From positions 6,594,981-6,658,980 of the forward strand of contig CM046339.1 in NCBI GenBank assembly GCA_025403435.1: a stretch of DNA of 64,000 nucleotides, in the 5' to 3' direction. The number at the start of each line of letters is the position of its first letter. Position 1 is the first letter of the stretch. The stretch is from Artocarpus heterophyllus (lineage: Eukaryota > Streptophyta > Magnoliopsida > Rosales > Moraceae). Position numbers and translations under genes: made by a program. Positions 21,101-31,801 of the stretch are shown here, piece by piece. The notes under the pieces were generated by a model. It had not been told where the DNA came from. It ran no database searches and was given only the letters and a program-made list of their open reading frames with translations.

Positions 21101-22827
21101 GTCCAATGTAAGATCTTCACTGATCATCAAAGTCTAAAGTACTTCTTCATGCAAAGAGACTTGAACATGAGACAACGAAGATGGCTAGAGTTGGTGAAGG
21201 ATTATGATTGTGAAATCCTTTATCATCCTAGAAAAGCTAACCGAGTGGCTGATGCTCTAAGTAGGAAGTCAGTTGCCACGTTGATATCAATGCAAGCGAT
21301 GTCTCCACCTTTAAGTAAGAAAATTCTAGACTTTGGTTTGCAACTTGTAGCAGGACAGCTATCAATACTCTCTCTTGCTCTGATGATGTATGATGAAATT
21401 TGGAGAAAACAAGATGAAGATGTAAGTCTTGTAAGGATTAAGCAAGAAATAAAAGAAAGAAAATGTCAAGAGTTTCGTATTGCAGATGACAGAACTCTGT
21501 ACCTTAAGGACTGCTTATGTGTTCCCAACGTTGATGACTTAAGGGGAAAAATCTTGGCAGAAATTCATGACACTCCTTACTCTATTCATCCAGGTGCAAC
21601 AAAGATGTATAATGATCTAAGGGGTAACTTCTGGTGGTTTGGAATGAAACGTGATGTTGCTTTGTATACGAAGAAATGTTTGACATGTCAGCAAGTTAAA
21701 GCTGAACACCAGAGACCTGGTGGTGAACTGTAGTCTATCCAAATACCGAAATAGAAATGGGAGGATATAGCAATGGATTTCATTACTAGTTTGCCCAGAA
21801 CTATCAATGGTTATGATGCAATTTAGGTAGTTGTGGATTGACTGACAAAGACGGTGCATTTCATTCCTTTCAAGATCACTTACTCTATGAAACGGTTAGC
21901 GAAACTCTATGTCAAGGAGATTGTACGACTTCATGGAATTCCTAAGTCAATCATCTCAAATCGTGATGGCAAGTTCACATCTAAGTTTTGGAAGAGTGTA
22001 CAGACTGCAATCGGAACCAGGCTACATTTCAACACAACTTTTCATCCTTAGATAGACGGCCAAACAGAGAGGATGAACTTGATTTTAGAGGATATGCTAC
22101 GGGTTGTTCTCTCAATTTTAAGACTAGCTGGTGTAAAATGTTGCCATTAGTAGAGTTTGCTTACAACAACAGCTTCCAGGCGACAATTGAGATGGCACCT
22201 TATGAAGCCCTCTATGGGCAAAAATGCAGGTTGCCTATATGTTAGCACAAAGCTGGTGAGAAGAAGTTGATGGAAAGCATCGATGCTGAAAGAATTGATT
22301 TTGTTAACAAAACTTCTGAGATGATAAAGTTGATAAAAAGAAGAATAGAGACCGCTCAAAGCCGTCAGAAGAGTTATACTGACAAGAGAAGAAGACCTTT
22401 AGAATTTGTCGTAGGTGAATATGTGTTTCTGAAAGTTGCACCGATGAAAGGAGTTATGAGATTTGGGAAGAAAGGCAAGTTAAGCCCAAGATTCATTGGT
22501 CCATTTGAAATTGTGAAGCGAATAGGCAAAGTAGCTTATCAGCTAAAGTTGCCTTCAGAAATGTCCACAATGCACAATGTGTTTCATGTCTCCATGCTCA
22601 AGAAGTATGTCCCGGACCCTACGCATGTGATTGAGCCACAAACGATCGAGATACGAGAAGACTTAAGTTATGAAGAAAAGCCAGTAGAGATACTCGATTG
22701 GAGAACCAAGACCTTGAGGAACAAAGAAATTCCATTGGTCAAGGTGTTATGGCGAAATCATCAAGTTGAAGAAGCTACATGGGAATGTGAAGATGACATG
22801 AGATCTAAGTATCCGCAGTTATTCTGA
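18192..22827 (+). pseudogene. Tekay-1 gag-pol, broken mainly by point nonsense
   Basis: Gag starts at ATG 18192 and shows VRWKKVKPADFEGSKDPLVAQGWL and WWDGIE. An N/Q/S-rich tract and a zinc knuckle CAKCGKKHPGEC follow. The second knuckle, CFIYGREDHFVKNYP, has lost two cysteines to tyrosine. Protease has LFDTGATHS. Reverse transcriptase has [29 protein letters not shown] and the catalytic [10 protein letters not shown]. RNase H has [17 protein letters not shown] and [15 protein letters not shown]. The integrase zinc finger and core ([20 protein letters not shown]) come next. The C-terminus, VLWRNHQVEEATWE, is chromodomain-like. In-frame stops include TAG at 18213, 18711, 18993, 19288, 19778 and 20696, TAA at 19987, and several between 21731 and 22245; nearly all look like CAG, CAA, TGG or CGA changed by one transition. 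Only two frame slips are evident, near 19505 and 22090. It probably could not make protein. Confidence 0.93.
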
Positions 22828-23112
22828 GTTTCGAGGATGAAACTTTTATAAGGTGGGGAGAATTGTAACACCCACCTATTTTTATGTAATAGATCACGTT
22901 AAGTTAGTAACGATGTTAAGGAAATTTTATTAATAATTTATGTTATATGTTATGATATATGATTTTAATGTTACTAACTTTTTATTTCAAGTTTTATGAC
23001 AAGTGACGACAGCATGGAATCGTTGTGCTCAAGTGTTCATGTTAATTTTAATGTATGTTTAATTATGATGCAATGATGATTTGAATGCATTCATGAATGG
23101 TATTTTAAAGAC

Positions 23113-23220
23113 AGTTCGGTGGGCCAAAAAGTCTGCCAAAGATCGATAGGCCGATGGAAACCATCAGCAGGCCGAACTTGGTGGAACCGGCAGGCCGAAG
23201 TGGCAAACCGGCAAGCGAAA
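23113..23220. repeat. GGCAGGCCGA motif cluster a (Tekay-1 3' LTR)
   Basis: TTCGGTGGGCCAAA, GATAGGCCGATGG, CAGCAGGCCGAAC, CCGGCAGGCCGAAG and CCGGCAAGCGAA within 108 bp. It has about 45 bp more than the matching cluster in the 5' LTR of the same element. Confidence 0.85.
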
Positions 23221-23530
23221 TACAGCTAACGAGCAGTCAGCAGAAATCTCTCCAAATTTATGGTTATGATAATTATATTAATTGGGTGATTAATTGGCAT
23301 ATTTATGGATTAATTTCCTCATTTAAGGAAATAAAAGGTTTGACTTCGCATTGATTGGTATTGTTTTAATGGTTTCCTATTTTTAGAGGGCAAAAATATG
23401 GTAAGTAAGACTAATACTTTTGACTTTCCCTCTTTACTCTCCTTCGTCCACGCCAATTAGCCACCATTTGAGTCAGAAAATTTATGACTTAATGAAGAGT
23501 TTTGACTGTCCTTTGTACGTTATGCCATTA

Positions 23531-25565
23531 TGTTGGAAACAAAGTGCGCAGCGGAATTTTAAAAAAATTTTTCATCAGAGTATTTTCAAAAATACAAGTA
23601 TGACATGTTATATGTATAAATTAAACAGATCTTACTAACCTCAGTGTGCCGAAGAACCTCCGCGACCTGTGTAGAGAAGTAACGTTCCAGAAGAGCCTCA
23701 ACCAACTGGTCTTCTTTGCTATTCTCTATCCACAACCGGAGTGAGTGTGGGCTCACACGTACAGCTCTTCCACCGGTGACTCTCCTTCCAACCAATAGAG
23801 AGAACCCAAAGCTAGTGTTCGTGATTTGTGAACAAAAGCTCTCAGGGAGTTTTTAGATGCTCACTAGAAGAGTATCACTCTTAATCTCTCAAATTGATCT
23901 GAGTAAATCATTAGACTCACTCCCTTTTTATACCTATTGGTCCTTGGGGTCAGTCCATATCAGATTAGGTCTCAAAAATCGAAACAGAATCAAGTTCGGA
24001 TCAATATCTGATAAGATACGCGTGAAAAACGCGTAATCTTAGCTGTCGCGGTCGGCATGCCGAACTGTGAGATAGGCAGGCCGAACTGGCCAGTTCGGCA
24101 GGCCGAACTTTCTGATCGGCAGGCCGAACTGCCGAGAAAAAATCTCCGCGAATCTTTTATTTTCCACCCGAGATTCTAAAGGATAAAGTCTCAGTTTTGA
24201 TTCAAATAGCCCAATAGAAAAGATATCTGATCAAAACAAACTTTATCAAGATAATCTCTAAGAAAATAAATCAATTCACAATAATTCTACAAGTTTATCT
24301 TGTTCTAATTGTCCAAAATTAAAACAACCGATAAACAGACAAGAATTATCCGAACGCTATAATTCAACAAGTTCATCTTGAACTAATTTCTTACATAATT
24401 AATTCAACCGATAAACCGACATGAATTATTTGATTCTTATAAATTTTAAACCAATCTGATAAATCTGACATAAGTCACCAATTATTGGAAAAGCACGCCG
24501 TGTCGTTACAGGATTTTGTGAGCTAGCAAAGGGGACCAAAATGGACCTATAAAGTTCAAGCTCATGATAACTATGAAACCCAATATCCCAGATATACATT
24601 TCACAATTATCAACTCCAACGCTACTCCACTAAAAGCTTGGAGCTGCACTCTCGAACTTTATAGAATTACGAAGCTCGTGTAGCTAAGTCTCCATGACAT
24701 ATCATAGTGTATCGCATCCCCATATGATCATCCATAATCGGCTTAAGGACAAGTTCTGTCTTACCTTCCCGATTATTTTTATCTTACGTTCCATTGTCTC
24801 ACCATTAGAAAACTTACCATCCAAAGATAGTATACCATTCGGTTACACCTATGTATCCAAATGGTTGAGCGCTCCAGTTTTCCAATTACAGGACAACGCA
24901 TATAAGAGGATATCATTACTCCTAAAGAGGAGCTATGGATTCCATATCTATGAATAACAAGTCTACGCTATCAAGAGTCATGCCTCCAACGTACCGGCAT
25001 GCATGCCACTATAGAGATGTGGGAGTCACCCATTGGTACATCAAAAGACACAAGTCGAGACAACGGGCCCATTATTCATCTCAGGATTAAGATACAATAC
25101 AAACGACTGTCTAAAGTGAATCGATTTGCCAAGACAGAATTATTAATCCAAATCAATTCACTTTATGTCCCGATCCAACACATCGTCACCTATGACAACG
25201 CGCCAATGTTTCTATTCACGGAGTCCAACTCCGATGGCCAAGACAAACCATCTCCCAAAAGGGATATAGACAACATAACAATCTTTACATGAATAAAGCG
25301 CCCAACTTTATTCCCTCGATTGCGGATCATATATTTTAGACCATCACCTTAAGAGTCGTGTCTACCGCATAATCATCCCATCATATGCCCAACTCTTAAG
25401 GTTTAGACTGACAGTCTCAGACTACTGTTTGCTTATCATACATTCAACGAATATGAACGTAAAGAGGACAATATTTGGTATATATAAATGAATAAATTCT
25501 TTATTGATAAAAATGTCTCCAAAAACGTATTACATTTTTACTCCTTAGAGCATACATGTCTAACA
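23531..25565 (-). repeat. Copia-2 3' LTR
   Basis: 2035 bp, near-identical to 31196-33230. It contains the motif cluster GGTCGGCATGCCGAAC, TAGGCAGGCCGAAC, TTCGGCAGGCCGAAC and ATCGGCAGGCCGAAC at 24050-24136, bounded by two ACGCGT sites on one side. Short plus-strand open frames (24694-24957, 24999-25292) recur in other LTR copies, lie antisense to the element and have no recognisable domain. Confidence 0.95.
24050..24136. repeat. GGCAGGCCGA motif cluster (Copia-2 3' LTR)
   Basis: Five copies in 87 bp, the cleanest being TTCGGCAGGCCGAAC. The same cluster is at 31715-31801 in the other LTR. Copia-3 has a shorter, different cluster at the same point. Confidence 0.93.
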
Positions 25566-25579
25566 ATCTCCCACTTGCA

Positions 25580-28500
25580 CTAAGTGAGTAAATACTGCAA
25601 ATTTCGCATCCCCATAGCTTCCACATGCCTTTCGAAGACTCTCCCAGAAAGTGTCTTCGTAAATGGATCAGCTAAATTGTCCTCTGACGCGATCTTGCAC
25701 ATCGTGACATGCCCGCTCTCAACGAAGTCCTTTATCACATGATACTTCCGATCAATATGCTTACTCTTCTTGTGAAATCTTGGTTCCTTAGCATTAGCTA
25801 CCGCCGCACTGTTATCATAGTACAGTGATACCGCTTTATCCATACCAGGAACTACCTCAAGATCCCCAAGGAACTTGCGGAGCCACACTGCTTCTTTCGA
25901 AGCATCACTAGCCGCCACATACTCGGCCTCCATCGTTGAATCCGAAGTGCAATCTTGCTTCGCACTTCTCCAACTGATGGCACCGCCACCCAGAGTAAAC
26001 ACAAACCCTGAAGTCGATTTCCTAGAATCCAGGCAGGATTGAAAATCCGAATCAGTGTATCCTAGAGGAGTTAAATCCTCACCCGAATACACAAGCATAT
26101 ACCCTCGAGTCCTTCTCAGGTACTTGAAAATATGCTTTACCGCAACCCAATGGTTTGGTCCTAGATCCGCCTGAAATCGACTCACAATCCCGACCGCATA
26201 GCTAATATCCGGTCGAGTGCAAAGCATGGCATACATGAGACTACCCACTGCCGAAGCATAAGGCACCTTCTTCATGTATTCTCTTTCTTCATAAGACTTT
26301 GGAGAGTCTTTCTTAGAAAGAGTAATTCCAGACCTAGATGGTTGCCCACCTTTCTTGGAATCCTGCATTGCAAACCTCCTGAGAATTTTATCTATGTAGC
26401 TGGCCTGTGACAAAGCTATCATTTTGTTCTTCCTATCCCGCAAGATCTGGATACCGAGAACAAAATTAGCCTCACCCAAGTCCTTCATGTCAAACTGCTT
26501 GGTCAACCATAATTTGACCGATGACAACGCCCCAATGTCATTGCCAATTAGCAGAATGTCATCTACATAGAGTAGTAGAAAAACCACCTTCCCATTCTTA
26601 ATGTGTTTGTAAACACATGGTTCATCCACATTTTGTGAGAACCCATAAGTCTTGATCACTTGATCAAATCTTATGTTCCAAGAACGAGAAGCCTGCTTAA
26701 GTCCATAAATAGACTTTAGCAACTTACAAACCTTACCCTCTTGACCCGTGACCTTGAACCCGTCTGGTTGTTCCATATAAATGGACTCATCAAGATAGCC
26801 ATTCAGAAAAGCCGTCTTGACATCCATCTGCCAAATCTCGTAGTCGAGAGCGGCAGCTATGGACAAGAGAATCCGGATGGACTTAAGCATGGCTACAAGC
26901 GAAAAGGTTTCCTCATAATCGATTCCTTCCTTTTGCGTATAACCCTTAGCTACCAGTCTAGCCTTAAAGGTTTCGACCTTTCCATCCACTCCTCTTTTCC
27001 TCTTGTAGATCCACTTACACCCTATGGGTTTTACCCCTTCGGGAAGATCCACAAGCTCCCAGACCCGATTAGTCTCCATAGACTTCATCTCAATGTTCAT
27101 GGCCTCTGTCCAGAGTCTTGAATCAACATCCTCCATAGCTTCTGCGTAAGTATAAGGATCCCTGTCATGTTCATCCGGTTCAGCCAAAAAGACCTCCCCA
27201 TTGAACATATACCTCTCAGGTTGACACCCGATCCTCCCACTACGCCGAAGCCCCTGTGGTTGTTGTTCAGGTTTGTTTGGTTTTTCTACACCGATCGGAA
27301 TGGTTTCGTTCGGAACCTCCGGAGTAAACGGATTACCCCTCAACTCCTCAAGCACCACTTTGCTTTGAGGTTTAAAGTCGTTCATGTAACTCTCCTCAAG
27401 GAAAGTTGCATTAGTTGAAACCACGACTTTATTTTCCTTTGGGTTATAAAAATAACCCCCTTTAGTCCCTTTTGGATATCCTACAAACACGCAAACTTCT
27501 GAACGTGCTTCCAACTTATTCGGATCCTTAAACAGGACATGAGCTGGACATCCCCATATGCGAATATGGTTTAAGGATGTCTTCCGTCTTGTCCACAACT
27601 CGTGAGGAGTTTTAGGGACCGATTTTGAAGGCACATTGTTCAAAAGATAACATGCGGTTTGTAGTGCATATCCCCAAAAGGATAAAGGCAACGATGAATA
27701 ACTCATCATGGACCGAATCATGTCCAACAAAGTCCTATTCCTTCTCTCCGCTACGCCATTCTGCTGCGGAGTGCCCGGCGCAGTCAAATGGGATAAAATC
27801 CCATTCTCTAACAAGTGTCCCAAGAACTCATCAGAAAGGTATTCCCCACCTCGATCAGATCGAAGTGCCTTTATGGGTCTACCCAATTGCTTTTCCACTT
27901 CAGCCCGAAACTCCCTGAACTTATCATAAGTTTCGCTTTTGTGGTGCATTAGGTACACATACCCATATCTTGAGTAATCGTCAATAAAAGTAACGAAGTA
28001 CTCATACCCTCCTCGTGCCTGGATGTTCATCGGTCCGCAAACATCACTATGCACAAGTTCTAGAACCCCTTCGGCCCTATTGCCCTTAGACCCGTATGGT
28101 CTTTTGGTCATTTTACCCTCCAAACAAGACTCACATTGAGGTATAGATTCCACCTTTAAGTGACTTAAAGGTCCATCCCTTACCAACCTTTGAATCCTAT
28201 TCAGGTTAATATGGCCAAGGCGCAAATGCCAAAGATAAGTCTTATTAGAGTGAGAAGTTTTAAGTCTTTTTGAGTCATTATCATTTATCTCAGCATTAAG
28301 CAATAAGTCCATCTTAGGTTTGATAAAATATAGATTATTTTGCATCCATCCAGAACAGATAAAAGATTTGTTTTTACGAATCACCACTTTTTCATTAAAA
28401 GATACCACGTAGGAGTCTTTAAATAAAGAAGATACAGAAATTAAATTCCTTTTAAATTTAGGAACATAAAAACAATCTCGCAAAATTAAACTCCTATAAT

Positions 28501-29532
28501 TATCAAAACAAAGATGGACATCTCCCACTGCTTCCGCTGAGACCAAGGATCCATCGCCCATCCGAAGCGTTAAGTCTTCACGAAGTAGACTTCTCGTTTC
28601 TTTGAATCCCTGCAGAGAAACACAAACATGATTAGTTGCACCGGAATCTATGACCCAAATGTCACTGGATTCCTCAACCAAACAAGTTTCTAAATATAGA
28701 AGATCACACCTACCTCCCTTGGAAAGGAAGTCCTTGCAATGCTTCTTTATATGCCCGACCTTACCACAAAAGAAGCACTTAAGCTTCTTTGGGTTCTTCT
28801 TCTTCTTCTTCTTGCTCTTGGTAGCAATAGGAATAGAAGACTTACCACTCTTGGCCCGTTGCTTCTTTCCATTCCCAGAGTTAGGATTGGAACCAGAAGC
28901 AGCTACCATATTGGCCTCTCCACCAGCAGGAGACTCCCTGATCAGCAGTTCAAACTCCTGTAACTGTTTCATCAGTTCTGTCAAGGTCATATCCCGTCTA
29001 TTGCTCAGATTAAAAGTAGCTCTAAACGGAATAAAATCCTTAGACAGAGTCTCAAAGACCATAGTCATCTGAGTTTCAGCATCGATGTCGGCTCCATTGG
29101 TTTGAGCCTCAGCGAGGTAACCCATGACCAACATCATGTGCTCCTTTACAGATCTCCCCGGTCTCTGTCTACAGTTTAAGAGTTTCCGAAGCGCCCTTGC
29201 CGTTTTGTTATGGCCTGGCCTCCAAACATATCCTCAAGATTATCCAAGATCTGCTTCGCAGTCTCATAATCCTGATGTTGAGCCTGCAGCACGTTGTTCA
29301 TGCTAGCCATAACATAGCAGCGGGCTTGATCATTAGCATCTTTCCAGCGGTCGTACGCTTGGAATTGCTCATTACTTGAGTCTCCCGTAGGCTCGGGAGG
29401 ACAAGGAGTTGTCAGTACATATTTCAGTTTCTCAAAGGATAGGACGATGTCCAGGTTCCGTTTCCAATCATTATAGTTCTCACCGGTTAATTGGTTTTTG
29501 TCAAGTATCGATGATAAAGCGTTTTTAGACAT
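25580..29532 (-). CDS. Copia-2 gag-pol polyprotein, one frameshift
   Basis: The retrotransposon polyprotein starts at [10 protein letters not shown] (ATG at 29532) and ends at 25580, about 1318 codons, a normal length for Ty1/copia. Gag shows [21 protein letters not shown] single-base deletion at about 29193-29199, judged by alignment to Copia-3, shifts the frame. From 29137 one 1185-residue frame is open. In that frame a zinc knuckle C-x2-C-x4-H-x4-C is at residues 121-134, protease [10 protein letters not shown] near 161-170, and the pre-integrase [14 protein letters not shown] follows. Next come the integrase core ([35 protein letters not shown]) and reverse transcriptase [21 protein letters not shown] with [11 protein letters not shown] near 855. 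RNase H has [20 protein letters not shown] and ADPFTKTL at the end. All catalytic motifs look intact. The frameshift should block normal expression unless bypassed by slippage. Confidence 0.96.
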
Positions 29533-30498
29533 TTTCAATCTACAATAAAGAATCATATACCAAACATAAGCAAACATATTTAATAATTTAGTAAGATAAC
29601 ACAATCATGTAAAATCATACAAATGTGTTTATGTGTCAAAACCTTGAAAATATCACAACCTTACAACGATAATTCCCAACTCAGAATTCAACAAGCTCCT
29701 AGGGGAGTCATGCCAAATTCAATCAGGAACACGGATCCCCTCCTGATTAATATATGCCATCCAAGACCCGTATGATCCAGCATATACTAATAATCGTTTC
29801 TTTGGCCATTAATTTTATTAACAGAGCTCCTAGGGGAGGTTAATAATAAAGTTAACGTGAGTGTATAACCACCGTTTCAATATTTTATCCATGATTTATA
29901 ATCACCACCTAGGGGTGTGCAACCATAAATCATACTAAAATACCTTATCCTTTTAGAGATCCAATCTGGTACATAATAGAAATCCCTTCCTAGGGGTTGG
30001 GACCATCATGTTCTTCCTATGGACCAACGATGGAGGCCTTAGGTTCTCTCTTCGAAAACCTTCTCCCACTCAATCTTTTGAAGTCAAGGTTTTATTTTAA
30101 AATTATGCATGAACAATTTTAATATGAGCGGCACTCCCTATTCTATATGACATGTTATCAATATACATGGTAAATCATATTATAATGCAGACAAGCAAAG
30201 CAATCAAGCAAAGCTACAAGCATAATAATAATAACCGTAATATTATGGTTCCACCCTAGAGAATAGAAAAACTAAGATTACAAGAGAATAATCGAGACAT
30301 TTATCGATTCTTCATCCTTGAATCCTCAAGCTGTATCCTTCTTCATGTAATATCCATCTTCAAGTCCTCAATCCCGTATGAATCGAACACTTCATATTTC
30401 CGGTCATATCCAAATTTAATGTTTCTCAGAATCGTCCCAAAAATAAAATTAAAACTGCACCAAAAATTGCACCTTTTCTGGACACCTGGATGCTCTCT

Positions 30499-30682
30499 GT
30501 CGGCAGGCCGATCTAGGTGATCGGTCTGCCGATCATGGTGGTTCGGCCTGCCGAACATGGAGGTTCGGCCTGCCGGCAGAGCACCAAAATTTCTGCTCCC
30601 ACTGTCGGCCTGCCGGACCGTACGTCCGGCCTGCCGATCTGTGACCTTCGGCCTGCCGAACTGTGAGGTCCGGCATGCCGAC
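30499..30682. repeat. GGCAGGCCGA motif cluster (Copia-2 leader)
   Basis: Eight copies in 184 bp, for example GTCGGCAGGCCGATC, TTCGGCCTGCCGAAC (twice), TTCGGCCTGCCGGC, GTCCGGCCTGCCGATC and GTCCGGCATGCCGACC. Copia-3 has the related cluster at 55221-55384. Confidence 0.95.
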
Positions 30683-31180
30683 CGAGCAGAAAACCCTCAA
30701 TCCAGAAAATACAATTTTAATGCAATTCATCAATTTTATTTTCAACAATTCAAAAACATAAAATTAGAGACTCAGGAAATACCTGGAGGCGCCATCATCT
30801 ATCTTCAAGATCCGACTTCTCGTTCCGTCTTCTCCGAATAATTATTTAATTACAAAATTCTTACAAATTAAAAATTAAATAATAATTCCTAGACGGAGAT
30901 GATAGTCCGCCATCTAATTACATGAAAAACTTAGATACACATTCTAACCTCTAAGGAACCATAACCGGTATTAATTAATTAATAAATAATTAAACAACAA
31001 TTTAATCAACCATAATTAATTAATAAACATTCACCACATAATCCATGACAACATATATATTATATAGAAACCTAGAGTGCCATCTCTCTATAAAATTCAA
31101 TTCAAGCATAGGAGAGATTAAGATCACAAAATTTATGCATATAACATGATCACAAACTTGCAAATTTATGTAAAAACCTC

Positions 31181-31193
31181 GGCTCTGATACCA
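31181..31193 (-). other. Copia-2 primer binding site
   Basis: The minus strand reads TGGTATCAGAGCC two bases after the 5' LTR, complementary to initiator tRNA-Met. Confidence 0.95.
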
Positions 31194-31589
31194 ATTGTTG
31201 GAAACAAAGTGCGCAGCGGAATTTTAAAAAAAATTTTCATCAGTGTATTTTCAAAAATACAAGTATGACATGTTATATGTATAAATTATACAGATCTTAC
31301 TAACCTCAGTGTGCCGAAGAACCTCCGCGACCTGTGTAGAGAAGTAACGTTCCAGAAGAGCCTTAACCAACTGGTCTTCTTTGCTATTCTCTATCCACAA
31401 CCGAAGTGAGTGTGGCCTCACACGTACAGCTCTTCCACCGGTGACTCTCCTTCCAACCAATAGAGAGAACCCAAAGCTAGTGTTCGTGATTTGTGAACAA
31501 AAGCTCTCAGGGAGTTTTTAGATGCTCACTAGAAGAGTATCACTCTTAATCTCTCAAATTGATCTGAGTAAATCATTAGACTCACTCCC

Positions 31590-31597
31590 TTTTTATA
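31590..31597 (-). promoter_or_regulatory. Copia-2 TATA box
   Basis: The minus strand reads GGTATAAAAAGGGAG, a strong plant TATA element, in the 5' LTR. Copia-3 has TATATAAAGGGAG at the matching place (about 56295-56302). Transcription would start about 30 bp downstream, near 31560. Confidence 0.7.
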
Positions 31598-31714
31598 CCT
31601 ATTGGTCCTTGGGGTCAGTCCATATCAGATTAGGTCTCAAAAATCGAAACAGAATCAAGTTCGGATCAATATCTGATAAGATACGCGTGAAAAACGCGTA
31701 ATCTTAGCTGTCGC

Positions 31715-31801
31715 GGTCGGCATGCCGAACTGTGAGATAGGCAGGCCGAACTGGCCAGTTCGGCAGGCCGAACTTTCTGATCGGCAGGCCGAACTGCCGA
31801 G
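31715..31801. repeat. GGCAGGCCGA motif cluster (Copia-2 5' LTR)
   Basis: Same five copies as at 24050-24136. It lies about 120 bp upstream of the TATA box with respect to minus-strand transcription, where regulatory sites would be expected. Confidence 0.93.

Larger units (their letters stand above)
29533..31195 (-). other. Copia-2 untranslated leader (1.66 kb)
   Basis: A long non-coding stretch lies between primer site and gag start. It contains three small hairpins with a CCTA loop in the RNA sense (29696-29707, 29827-29838, 29906-29917), a weaker fourth (29984-30001), a larger inverted repeat ATTAATATATG/CATATACTAAT around 29745-29792, and the GGCAGGCCGA cluster at 30499-30682. No reading frame with a known domain is present. 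Confidence 0.88.

Noticed and set aside
24694..25292. Small plus-strand open frames (87 and 97 residues) repeated at 32359-32957, 49451-49714 and 57046-57243
   Set aside because: They recur because they lie in copies of one LTR, run antisense to the element, contain no known domain and change without regard to codon position.
26741..27929. Plus-strand open frames opposite Copia-2 pol
   Set aside because: Shadows of the long minus-strand polyprotein; no independent motif.
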